The notes beneath the pieces were generated by a model. It was given only the letters and a program-made list of their open reading frames with translations, was not told the origin of the DNA and made no database searches. Positions 15,600 to 21,549 of a DNA stretch of 25,997 bases are shown here, piece after piece (within the stretch, counting starts at the first letter, position 1; each line of letters begins with the position of its first letter). This DNA comes from an uncultured Clostridium sp. (GTDB taxonomy: Bacteria > Bacillota > Clostridia > Lachnospirales > Lachnospiraceae). Where the stretch lies: assembly GCA_958442925.1 (NCBI GenBank), contig CAUCIO010000013.1:1-25997 (forward strand), written 5' to 3'. The position numbers and the translations under genes are program-made.

Positions 15600-16541
15600 A
15601 TGACAGACAGAATAACCAGAAAGGTGATCATTGACACAGATCCCAGCGCGGACGATGCGGTTGCCCTGATGTTAGCAATGGCTTCGCCGGAGCTGGAAAT
15701 CCTGGGAATGACGGCTGCCTTCGGAGTCTGCGATTCAGCCAGAAGCATTAAGAATATCATGAAGATCCAGACGCTTTGCGGCAGAGAGGAGATTCCGGCA
15801 GTACAGGGGGCAGAGATGCCCCTTGTTCGCCGTATGGAGTTTGACGATGCCTACTGCGGCTGTGACGGCCTGTCCCAGACAGGTCTTCCTGATCCGAAAA
15901 AGAAGGCGGAGCCCGGAGAGGCCTGGCGTTTTATGGCGGAAATGGTGAAACGCTTTCCAGGTGAGGTGTCCATTATTTCTTTGGCGCCTATGACAAATCT
16001 GGCTTTGATGATTCAAAACGACCCGGCGGCGGCAGACGCCGCCGCCGGGATTTATACCATAGCAGGAAGCTATGGTCTGCGTCCTGATTATGAAAATTTA
16101 AACCCAAGAGCTGAATGGAATCTGGCACAGGATCCAGAGGCGGCGGCAGTGGTGTTTGGCTCCGGCATTCCCATTATGGCTGCCGGGCTGGACGTGACGA
16201 GACGCCTTGACAATTCCATGATGGAGCGTCTGCTGGCTGCTGCCAAAGAGGGGAAGAAGACCGGATTTTTAAGGCGGGCAGTGCAGTTTAACATAGATCA
16301 CGGCTTAGAACCCTACAGCCTTCTTGTGGACAGCGCCGCTGTCTGTCTGGCTCTCTGTCCGGAGATAGTAAAGACTGTTTCCGGGCATGTGATGGTAGAG
16401 ACGAAGGGAGAACATACAACGGGCCAGATTCTTTTCGGAAACAGCGGAAGATTTAAGAAACAAGGTTCTCAGGTGCAGGCAGCCTGGGACTACGATTGGG
16501 ACAGACTTTTAGATTTTCTTGAAAAACGAGTATTTTCTTAA
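15600..16541 (+). CDS. Nucleoside hydrolase (IUNH family)
   Basis: The 313-aa protein matches the inosine-uridine nucleoside hydrolase family, which splits the N-glycosidic bond of nucleosides to ribose and base using a Ca2+ site. The N-terminal Asp cluster is present as VIIDTDPSADDAVALM (D12, D14, D18, D19), with the usual G replaced by S, and ISLAPMTNLALMI matches the family's PLTNLA strand. The C-terminal Asp is kept in LLVDSAAVCLAL, but the His that commonly precedes it (HDP/HDA) is Val here, so substrate choice may differ from classical members. It lies 6 bases after the binding protein. Codons 140-149 encode an Ala-rich loop on a GC-only perfect hairpin (16022-16049). Confidence 0.88.
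   Translation: MTDRITRKVIIDTDPSADDAVALMLAMASPELEILGMTAAFGVCDSARSIKNIMKIQTLCGREEIPAVQGAEMPLVRRMEFDDAYCGCDGLSQTGLPDPKKKAEPGEAWRFMAEMVKRFPGEVSIISLAPMTNLALMIQNDPAAADAAAGIYTIAGSYGLRPDYENLNPRAEWNLAQDPEAAAVVFGSGIPIMAAGLDVTRRLDNSMMERLLAAAKEGKKTGFLRRAVQFNIDHGLEPYSLLVDSAAVCLALCPEIVKTVSGHVMVETKGEHTTGQILFGNSGRFKKQGSQVQAAWDYDWDRLLDFLEKRVFS
16022..16049 (+). repeat. Perfect GC hairpin inside the nucleoside hydrolase gene
   Basis: CCCGGCGGCGGC (16022-16033), loop AGAC, then GCCGCCGCCGGG (16038-16049) form a 12-bp stem made only of G-C pairs. It encodes PAAADAAAG in a loop between secondary-structure elements. Nothing else in the window is as GC-dense. No T-run follows, so it is not a terminator. Confidence 0.85.
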
Positions 16542-16571
16542 AAGACAGAAAAAAGGAAAGGTTTTAGATAT

Positions 16572-17450
16572 ATGAAATTATCCACATCCACCAATATCGT
16601 ATTTGAGAGACCGGATAAAAGCATTATGCCGATGGAGGATATGATGGAACTGGCATTTGCGGCTGGCTTCGATACCTTCGATATCAGCTTTTATGACTGG
16701 TCTCTGCCCCATTCCCCGTTTCTGACGGCTCAGTGGGAGAAGTGGCTGGCCCGTATTGAGAGAAAGAAAGATGAGCTGGGAGTATCTTTTGGCCAGTGCC
16801 ATGCCTACACCTATAACTTCTGCGCCCCCATGACAGCTTCTGAAAGAGCCTGCCATGAGGAGCTGGTGGAGCGTTCCATCTATTGCTGTGCGGCCTTAGG
16901 CTCACCCCTCTGTGTGACTCACCCGGAGACAGACTTTGACAGCCCGGCCCTGGTAAAATCCTCCAAGGAGAAAAACATGACGTATTTTCAGGAGCTTTTA
17001 AGAAAGACAGAAAAATATCCCATGGCCTTTGCCATTGAAAATATGTGCGATTACTCCATTGCTCCGAAGCGCAAATACTGCGTTACGCCGGAAGAGATGG
17101 TAGATTTTGTTACTTCCTTTAATGACGAAAGAATGGGAATCTGCTGGGATTTTGAACATGCAGATATTATGAAGCAGGATCAGAGACAGTCCCTGCTCTA
17201 TATTGGAAAACATTTAAAGGCGACCCATGTCTCTGACACCCACAGCATGACAGATCCGGATCTGATGCATGTCATGCCGCTGTTTGGAAAAGTGAACTGG
17301 AAAGAGGCAGTACAGACATTGAGAGAAATCGGCTATACAGGATACTTCAGCTTTGAGGCCAATAACTATGGAAATTACTTTCCGGACGAGCTGCTTCCCA
17401 CGGCTCTCCGCCTGGCCAGAGAAATAGGAGAGTACCTGATGAATCTGTAG
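16572..17450 (+). CDS. Sugar phosphate isomerase/epimerase (AP endonuclease 2-type TIM barrel)
   Basis: This 292-aa TIM-barrel protein belongs to the xylose isomerase-like group (IolE/IolI, epimerases). Likely metal ligands are Glu in AFAIENMCD, Asp/His in GICWDFEHADI, His in KATHVSDTH and Glu in YFSFEANNYG near the C-terminus. It follows the nucleoside hydrolase by 30 bases and is the last gene that clearly belongs to the ABC operon. By inference it isomerises or epimerises the sugar freed from the imported compound. Several family members act on inositol derivatives or ketoses, so the substrate remains open. No clear terminator follows. Confidence 0.85.
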   Translation: MKLSTSTNIVFERPDKSIMPMEDMMELAFAAGFDTFDISFYDWSLPHSPFLTAQWEKWLARIERKKDELGVSFGQCHAYTYNFCAPMTASERACHEELVERSIYCCAALGSPLCVTHPETDFDSPALVKSSKEKNMTYFQELLRKTEKYPMAFAIENMCDYSIAPKRKYCVTPEEMVDFVTSFNDERMGICWDFEHADIMKQDQRQSLLYIGKHLKATHVSDTHSMTDPDLMHVMPLFGKVNWKEAVQTLREIGYTGYFSFEANNYGNYFPDELLPTALRLAREIGEYLMNL

Positions 17451-17518
17451 AATACGCAGAAGCAGCTGTTTTGGTGATGATAGAGAAGAGAGAAATAGAC
17501 TGAGGGGAGAATACAGGA

Positions 17519-17968
17519 ATGGAACTCAGAAGATATCAGCAGCCAGACTGCAAAGAAATAACAGAGCTGTTCTATCATACGGTTCACACAGTTAATGCAA
17601 AAGACTATACAAAAGAACAGCTTGATGTATGGGCGGCAGAAGAGGCAGATCTGGAGAAATGGAATCAGTCGCTGCAAGAGCACTACAGTATTGTAGCTGT
17701 TGAAAAGGATGTTATTGTCGGCTTTGGCGATATCGATCAGACAGGCTATCTTGACCGCTTATTTGTTCATGCAGACTATCAGAGAAGAGGAATTGCATCT
17801 GCTATTTGCGGCCAGCTGGAACAGTTTGCAGATGGAACTATCACGACACATGCTTCTATTACAGCACGACCATTTTTTGAAAAGAGGGGCTATCAGGCTG
17901 TAAAAGAGCAGCAGGCAGAAAGACAGGGGATTTTTCTCACAAATTATGTTATGGTAAAAAAACGATAA
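17519..17968 (+). CDS. GNAT-family N-acetyltransferase
   Basis: The 149-aa protein has a GNAT fold. The acetyl-CoA loop is visible as DYQRRGIASAIC (motif A, R/Q-x-x-G-x-A) after strand LDRLFVHA. Next come ITARPFFEKRGYQAV, the motif B Phe-Tyr region, and a C-terminal YVMVKK strand. It resembles YafP-like acetyltransferases of short length. AGGGGAG about 10 bases upstream supports the start. It lies 68 bases after the epimerase and 22 before a second GNAT gene. The acceptor substrate cannot be inferred. Confidence 0.83.
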   Translation: MELRRYQQPDCKEITELFYHTVHTVNAKDYTKEQLDVWAAEEADLEKWNQSLQEHYSIVAVEKDVIVGFGDIDQTGYLDRLFVHADYQRRGIASAICGQLEQFADGTITTHASITARPFFEKRGYQAVKEQQAERQGIFLTNYVMVKKR

Positions 17969-17990
17969 TTTTAGCCTGAGGAGGAAATCA

Positions 17991-18491
17991 ATGGATGTTT
18001 CATTATTATCAGATCGGTACCTTGTACAAAGGCTGGGTGAGTCTGATGCTGCAGAAATATATGAACTGTGCCGAAAAAATATCATGTACTATCAATATTA
18101 TCCTCCGTTTGTATCTGAGAAGAGCATTATTGAAGATATGAACGATCTGCCGCCGAATAAAGAGCTGCAGGACAAATGCTATATGGGATACTATGACGGG
18201 GACAGATTGATCGCAGTAATGGATTTGATCATGGCCTTCCCGGATGAATCAACGGCTTTTATTGGTTTCTTTATGACAGATGTGGCGATACAGAACACAG
18301 GAATCGGCAGCGGAATCATTGAGGATTTGTGTGCGCATCTTGCTCAGACAGGAATTTCCAAAATTCGTCTTTGCTGGGTAAAAGATAATCCTCAGGCAGA
18401 GCATTTCTGGCATAAGAATCAGTTTGCAGAGACAGGAGTTTTTCGCGATACGGACGATTATACGTTAGTTGTTGCCCAAAGAACTTTATGA
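17991..18491 (+). CDS. GNAT-family N-acetyltransferase
   Basis: The 166-aa protein has GNAT features: strand FIGFFMTDVAIQNTGIGSGI with the acetyl-CoA-binding Q-N-T-G-I-G-S, then RLCWVKDNPQAEHFWHKNQF, where the Asn-Pro and Phe-Trp of motif B appear. AGGAGG with 6-base spacing precedes the ATG. The two GNAT genes are adjacent and co-oriented but not close paralogues. No terminator is evident after it. The substrate is unknown. Confidence 0.83.
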   Translation: MDVSLLSDRYLVQRLGESDAAEIYELCRKNIMYYQYYPPFVSEKSIIEDMNDLPPNKELQDKCYMGYYDGDRLIAVMDLIMAFPDESTAFIGFFMTDVAIQNTGIGSGIIEDLCAHLAQTGISKIRLCWVKDNPQAEHFWHKNQFAETGVFRDTDDYTLVVAQRTL

Positions 18492-18608
18492 TATTTTCTT
18501 CTCTAAATCCAGGAGTCAGTAGCAGATTTTGCTGACGACAGTGCAGACCGGGCTGAAAATGCAGCTGGTCGCCAAAATAGTAGGCAAGTTAAAAACAGGG
18601 AAACATTC
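18492..18608. other. Intergenic sequence without a recognisable gene
   Basis: About 117 bases between the second acetyltransferase and the small-RNA promoter. One frame (TVQTGLKMQLVAKIVGKL..., ending TGA near 18620) reads like a protein C-terminus without a start, possibly a remnant. An imperfect hairpin, GACC..GCTG/CAGC..GGTC, lies near 18547-18571. I cannot assign either. Confidence 0.4.
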
Positions 18609-18637
18609 TTGCGATCTATGATTAGATATGATATATT
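18609..18637 (+). promoter_or_regulatory. Candidate promoter of the plus-strand small RNA (antitoxin)
   Basis: TTGCGA (18609-18614), a 17-base spacer and TATATT (18632-18637). Predicted transcription start is near 18644, immediately before the first stem-loop of the candidate antitoxin RNA. Confidence 0.55.
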
Positions 18638-18643
18638 GGATAT

Positions 18644-18752
18644 AGAAAGGGGAAAGCCAGAGATACATGGCCTACCCTCGACAATGACAAACTATATGCT
18701 TTACAGCATCAGCCGTTCACTATTCGCAGTAGTGGGCGGCTATTTTCTTCCT
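18644..18752 (+). ncRNA. Candidate type I antitoxin small RNA, convergent with the toxin mRNA
   Basis: About 110 bases with three stem-loops in a row: AGGG/GCC paired with GGC/CCCT (18648-18678), ATGCT-TTAC-AGCAT (18696-18709), and a terminator hairpin 18711-18741 (AGCCGTTCACTA with TAGTGGGCGGCT, two G-U pairs) followed by ATTTTCTT. The terminator overlaps the toxin stop codon, so the RNA is complementary to the toxin mRNA 3' UTR. Convergent antisense RNAs overlapping the toxin 3' end are known from txpA/RatA and bsrG/SR4. Ends are estimated from promoter and terminator; expression is not shown. Confidence 0.55.
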
Positions 18753-18832
18753 TTGAAAATCTCATACATGAGACTGGCAAGGGAAACCAATAAGATACCT
18801 ATCTGGATTAAATCCGAATATGTAACGTACAT
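18740..18832 (-). CDS. Small hydrophobic toxin-like peptide (putative holin-like toxin, type I TA)
   Basis: A 30-aa minus-strand peptide of the form MYVTYSDLIQIGILLVS followed by LASLMYEIFKGRK: a polar N-terminus, one membrane helix (about 8-25) and a basic tail. The VTYSDL start and (Y)xIFKxxK end match small 'putative holin-like toxin' peptides of Bacillota, which insert in the membrane. A strong ribosome site AAAGGAGGG (plus-strand 18841-18849) lies 8 bases before the ATG at 18832. An in-frame ATG at 18838 is too close to it, so the 30-aa form is preferred over 32 aa. It has its own promoter and a long structured leader, and a convergent small RNA covers its 3' end. It lies wholly within a longer plus-strand frame that has no coding features. 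Confidence 0.72.
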   Translation of the reverse strand: MYVTYSDLIQIGILLVSLASLMYEIFKGRK

Positions 18833-18840
18833 TGGCATCG

Positions 18841-18890
18841 CCCTCCTTTCCTCTTTGGTCTGGAGGGTCAGCCCCTCCGATGATGGAGGG
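18841..18890 (-). promoter_or_regulatory. Four-block switch in the toxin mRNA leader that can hide its ribosome site
   Basis: In the minus-strand transcript the leader contains, in order, CCCTCC (18890-18885), GGAGGGG (18878-18872), CCCTCC (18867-18862) and GGAGGG (18846-18841); the last is the toxin Shine-Dalgarno. Blocks 1-2 and 3-4 can pair (site hidden), or 2-3 can pair (site free). This resembles the self-masking leaders of type I toxins. Pairing is read from sequence; the switch is inferred. Confidence 0.6.
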
Positions 18891-18928
18891 CAGGCCGCCT
18901 TTTGTGTATTCTGGCTTTCCGTGAATTC

Positions 18929-18958
18929 AGTATATCACATATTTTGCTTATGAAACAA
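18929..18958 (-). promoter_or_regulatory. Promoter of the toxin gene
   Basis: On the minus strand, TTGTTT (18958-18953), an 18-base spacer and TATACT (18934-18929). Predicted start is near 18922, giving a leader of about 90 bases. Confidence 0.6.
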
Positions 18959-19081
18959 CGAAAAATTCTGATTTAGTAAATAAACAAAAATAAGTTTTCC
19001 CCAATCAAGCCATTTTACCCTGGTTCCGGCGTGCATTTAGGGAGAAGGAACAGATCTGCGGATGACAGCACAGAAATAACC
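18959..19081. other. Spacer between the toxin promoter and the queT promoter
   Basis: AT-rich sequence with divergent promoters at its two edges. I see no gene or strong structure in it, apart from GTTCC/GGAAC arms near 19022-19050. Confidence 0.5.
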
Positions 19082-19110
19082 TTGCGCCCTCGCAAAATAT
19101 ATGCTATACT
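19082..19110 (+). promoter_or_regulatory. Sigma-A promoter of queT
   Basis: TTGCGC (19082-19087), a 17-base spacer and TATACT (19105-19110). Predicted start near 19117 gives a leader of about 118 bases that carries the preQ1 riboswitch. Confidence 0.7.
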
Positions 19111-19181
19111 TTCCCTCGTTGAAAAGCCCATAAAAACAAGGTCTTACAGGGCTTTCCGCCGATTTCCGGCGTAAAATGAAT

Positions 19182-19224
19182 CGAGTGTTCGCGACCTTCC
19201 ACTCGTAAAACAAAACTAAAGGAG
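19182..19224 (+). promoter_or_regulatory. PreQ1-I riboswitch, Shine-Dalgarno-sequestering
   Basis: Stem P1 is CGAGTG (19182-19187) with CACTCG (19200-19205), enclosing the loop TTCGCGACCTTC. The A-rich tail TAAAACAAAACTAAAGGAG (19206-19224) is characteristic of the small class I preQ1 aptamer. CCTT in the loop (19195-19198) can pair with AAGG (19219-19222) of the ribosome site, giving the H-type pseudoknot. Ligand binding would thus block translation of the downstream queuosine-precursor transporter. Gene context (queT) strongly supports the call. Confidence 0.83.
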
Positions 19225-19234
19225 AAAACTGAAT

Positions 19235-19738
19235 ATGAACGAGAGAAACAAGAAATCTGTGTACCTGCTGACCTACAGCGCAGCTATTGCAGCTATTTAC
19301 ATTGCGCTGACCATGATGTTTATGCCTATCAGCTTCGGCCCGATACAGTTCAGGATTTCAGAGGCATTGTGCGTGCTTCCGTACTTTACTCCGGCGGCGG
19401 TTCCCGGCCTGTTTATCGGCTGCCTGCTGTCCAACCTTATGGCTGGAGCCATGACTATGGACGTGATCTTTGGAAGCATTGCCACTCTGATTGGGGCAAT
19501 AGGTTCCTATGCCCTCAGAAGAAGCCGCTTTATGGTACTGCTTCCGCCCATCCTTTCCAATGCAGTGATCATTCCATGGGTGCTGCGGTATGCCTACGGC
19601 TCCACGGATCTGATTCCTGTGGCTATGGTGACAGTGGGAATTGGTGAGGTTCTGGCTGTGGGAGTTCTGGGAAGCGTTTTAATCCGCGCACTGGAGCGTT
19701 ATAAGCATATGATTTTCAGAGGAGTGAGCGCAGCGTAG
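19235..19738 (+). CDS. queT: Queuosine precursor (preQ0/preQ1) transporter QueT, ECF substrate-binding subunit
   Basis: This 167-aa membrane protein has five to six helices and the QueT (COG4708) pattern. It opens with a helix of the form YSAAIAAIYIALTMMFMPIS, then FGPIQFRISEALCVLPYFTP and AVPGLFIGCLLSNLMAG. These bind the 7-deazaguanine precursor in S-components, which use a shared ECF energising module encoded elsewhere. The preQ1 riboswitch overlaps its ribosome site AAAGGAG (19218-19224), 10 bases before the ATG, so synthesis should drop when preQ1 is plentiful. It is a single-gene unit closed by the hairpin at 19787-19825. Confidence 0.92.
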   Translation: MNERNKKSVYLLTYSAAIAAIYIALTMMFMPISFGPIQFRISEALCVLPYFTPAAVPGLFIGCLLSNLMAGAMTMDVIFGSIATLIGAIGSYALRRSRFMVLLPPILSNAVIIPWVLRYAYGSTDLIPVAMVTVGIGEVLAVGVLGSVLIRALERYKHMIFRGVSAA

Positions 19739-19786
19739 AGCGTTTACCGGCCTCTCAGACAGGATAAAGAGATTTAAGAACGATAC

Positions 19787-19830
19787 GAAAAGCTGTAAAG
19801 GCCGGGCTGGCTTTTGCAGCTTTTCCTGTA
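19787..19830 (+). terminator. Hairpin terminator after queT
   Basis: GAAAAGCTG (19787-19795) pairs with CAGCTTTTC (19817-19825), and AAAGGCC (19797-19803) pairs with GGCTTTT (19809-19815), forming a 17-bp stem with two G-U pairs and a GGGCT loop. The T-tract is short and lies in the stem's 3' arm, so termination may be incomplete. It lies between queT and the murC promoter. Confidence 0.65.
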
Positions 19831-19834
19831 TAGG

Positions 19835-19863
19835 TTGACATTTCTCTGTAAAAGCAGTTAAAT
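19835..19863 (+). promoter_or_regulatory. Sigma-A promoter of murC
   Basis: A consensus -35 TTGACA (19835-19840), a 17-base spacer and TTAAAT (19858-19863). The start is predicted near 19870, about 31 bases before the murC ATG. Confidence 0.75.
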
Positions 19864-19900
19864 GAAAGAAACATTTTGAATAAAAAAGGTGGAACTATCT

Positions 19901-21298
19901 ATGTATCAAATTGATTTTAATAAACCACAGCACATTTATTTTATGGGAATCGGAGGCATCAGCATGAGCGGCCTGGCCGAGATCCTGATGGACGAGGGAT
20001 TTAAAATTTCCGGCTCTGATTCAAAGGAAAGCGAGCTGACATCTCATCTGAGAGGCAGAGGAGCTTCTGTCTACATTGGCCAGAAGGCGGAAAATATCGC
20101 AGCAGCACAGGAGATGGGAGGCGCGGTGGACGCGGTGGTTTACACAGCTGCCATTCATCCCGATAATCCAGAGTTTCAGGCAGCGCAGCAGGCAGGCATT
20201 CCCATGATATCCAGAGCGGTTCTTCTGGGAGAAATGATGCGTAATTATAAGGAAGCGATTGCAGTGGCCGGAACCCATGGAAAGACGACTACCACCTCCA
20301 TGCTGTCTGAAATTTTCCTGGCTGCTCAGGCAGATCCTACTATCTCTGTGGGAGGAATTCTTCCGTCTATTGGAGGAAATATCCGGGTGGGAGGACCGGA
20401 ATTTTTCATCACAGAGGCCTGCGAGTATACCAACAGCTTTCTGGAGTTTTTCCCTACTATGGCGCTGATTCTGAATATTGAGGAGGATCATCTGGACTTT
20501 TTCAAGGATCTGGCTGATATCCGCCGCTCCTTCGCCCTCTTTGCAGAGAAGGTTCCAGCCCAGGGAAGCATTATTATTAACGGCGATATTGAAAACTGGC
20601 AGGAAATAGTGAAAAACGTCAGTGGAAAGGTAATTACAGTAGGAACAGACCGGGCGTGCAGTTACAGCGCCGGTTCTATTACCTATGATGAGCTTGCAAG
20701 GCCGTCTTTCGATCTGTATGAGGATGGCGTAAGGAAGGACACGGTAAGTCTTGGCGTGGGCGGCGAGCACAATGTGTACAATGCCCTTGCAGCGATTGCA
20801 GCAGCTCTCACAGCAGGTATCTCCATGGAGGCGGTAAAGCGAGGGCTTCTGAATTTTACAGGAACCAAACGCCGCTTTGAAAAGAAGGGGGAGTTTAACG
20901 GAATCACAGTGATTGACGATTATGCCCATCATCCCCAGGAGATTCAGGCGACTTTAAAGACTGCGTCTAATTATCCCCATAAGCAGATATGGTGCGTATT
21001 CCAGCCTCACACCTACACCAGAACCAAGGCATTTTTAGATGAGTTTGCCGAGGCTCTTTCCATGGCGGATCGTGTAGTGCTGGCAGATATCTATGCTGCC
21101 AGAGAGACAGATACACTGGGGGTAAGCTCCAGAGATATTGCGGAAAGAATTGAGAAGCTTGGAACAAAAGCCTGGTATTTTCAGACATTTTCAGAAATTG
21201 AAGAATTTCTTAAAAAGAACTGTGAATCCGGGGATTTGTTGATAACTATGGGGGCCGGAGACATTGTGACCGTGGGAGAAGAGCTGCTTTCTCAGTAG
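19901..21298 (+). CDS. murC: UDP-N-acetylmuramate--L-alanine ligase
   Basis: This 465-aa protein is MurC, which adds L-alanine to UDP-N-acetylmuramic acid with ATP, the first amino-acid step of peptidoglycan stem assembly in the cytosol. The N-terminal UDP-binding Rossmann motif is IYFMGIGGISMSGLAEIL. The ATP loop is GTHGKTTTTS (124-133), followed by the central-domain signature ITEACEYTNSFLEFFP. The C-terminal domain contains VFQPHTYTRTKAFLDEF. The ATG at 19901 is preferred over GTG 19889 because AAGGTGG (19886-19892) is 8 bases upstream and overlaps the GTG. The stop is followed at once by a tandem pair of DnaA boxes. Confidence 0.96.
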   Translation: MYQIDFNKPQHIYFMGIGGISMSGLAEILMDEGFKISGSDSKESELTSHLRGRGASVYIGQKAENIAAAQEMGGAVDAVVYTAAIHPDNPEFQAAQQAGIPMISRAVLLGEMMRNYKEAIAVAGTHGKTTTTSMLSEIFLAAQADPTISVGGILPSIGGNIRVGGPEFFITEACEYTNSFLEFFPTMALILNIEEDHLDFFKDLADIRRSFALFAEKVPAQGSIIINGDIENWQEIVKNVSGKVITVGTDRACSYSAGSITYDELARPSFDLYEDGVRKDTVSLGVGGEHNVYNALAAIAAALTAGISMEAVKRGLLNFTGTKRRFEKKGEFNGITVIDDYAHHPQEIQATLKTASNYPHKQIWCVFQPHTYTRTKAFLDEFAEALSMADRVVLADIYAARETDTLGVSSRDIAERIEKLGTKAWYFQTFSEIEEFLKKNCESGDLLITMGAGDIVTVGEELLSQ

Positions 21299-21497
21299 TT
21301 ATCCACATTATCCACATAGTTTTCAACATTTTATGTAGATAGCAAGTGTGGATTTCTTGATTGACATAATAAAAGTTTCTATTGTACAGAAAACATTGAA
21401 AATTCAAGGTTTTCGACAGGAAGGGACAAAAACAGAGCAGGAAAGACAAGGGGCTGTCCACATTATCCACAATATTCACATGGGATTCTGGGGATAA
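21299..21497. promoter_or_regulatory. DnaA-box cluster upstream of the dnaD/dnaC-like pair
   Basis: Three perfect TTATCCACA boxes are present: 21299-21307, 21308-21316 (tandem) and 21463-21471. Near matches are CTGTCCACA (21454-21462) and ATATTCACA (21472-21480), making three consecutive 9-mers, plus TGTGGATTT (21347-21355) and TGGGGATAA (21489-21497) on the other strand. DnaA-box clusters outside oriC are known regulators of initiation in Bacillota. Here the cluster lies in the 250-base leader of the helicase-loading genes. I saw no dnaA, dnaN or clear unwinding element, so oriC itself is unlikely but not excluded. Confidence 0.8.
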
Positions 21498-21549
21498 AAG
21501 GTGGATGTCTGTACACATGATTTACCATGAAACGGCAGGAGGAAAAGAG

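Noticed and set aside
18609..18953. Plus-strand frame of 114 codons
   Set aside because: It starts at a TTG that is the -35 of the small-RNA promoter, has no ribosome site and no family resemblance, and overlaps the toxin gene, its leader and the small-RNA terminator.
20021..20932. Minus-strand frame of 303 codons
   Set aside because: Lies wholly inside murC, which is unambiguous; no coding features.
21299..21504. Chromosomal origin oriC
   Set aside because: DnaA boxes alone are not enough. There is no dnaA, dnaN, recF or gyrB and no evident AT-rich unwinding element with DnaA-trio; kept as a regulatory cluster.
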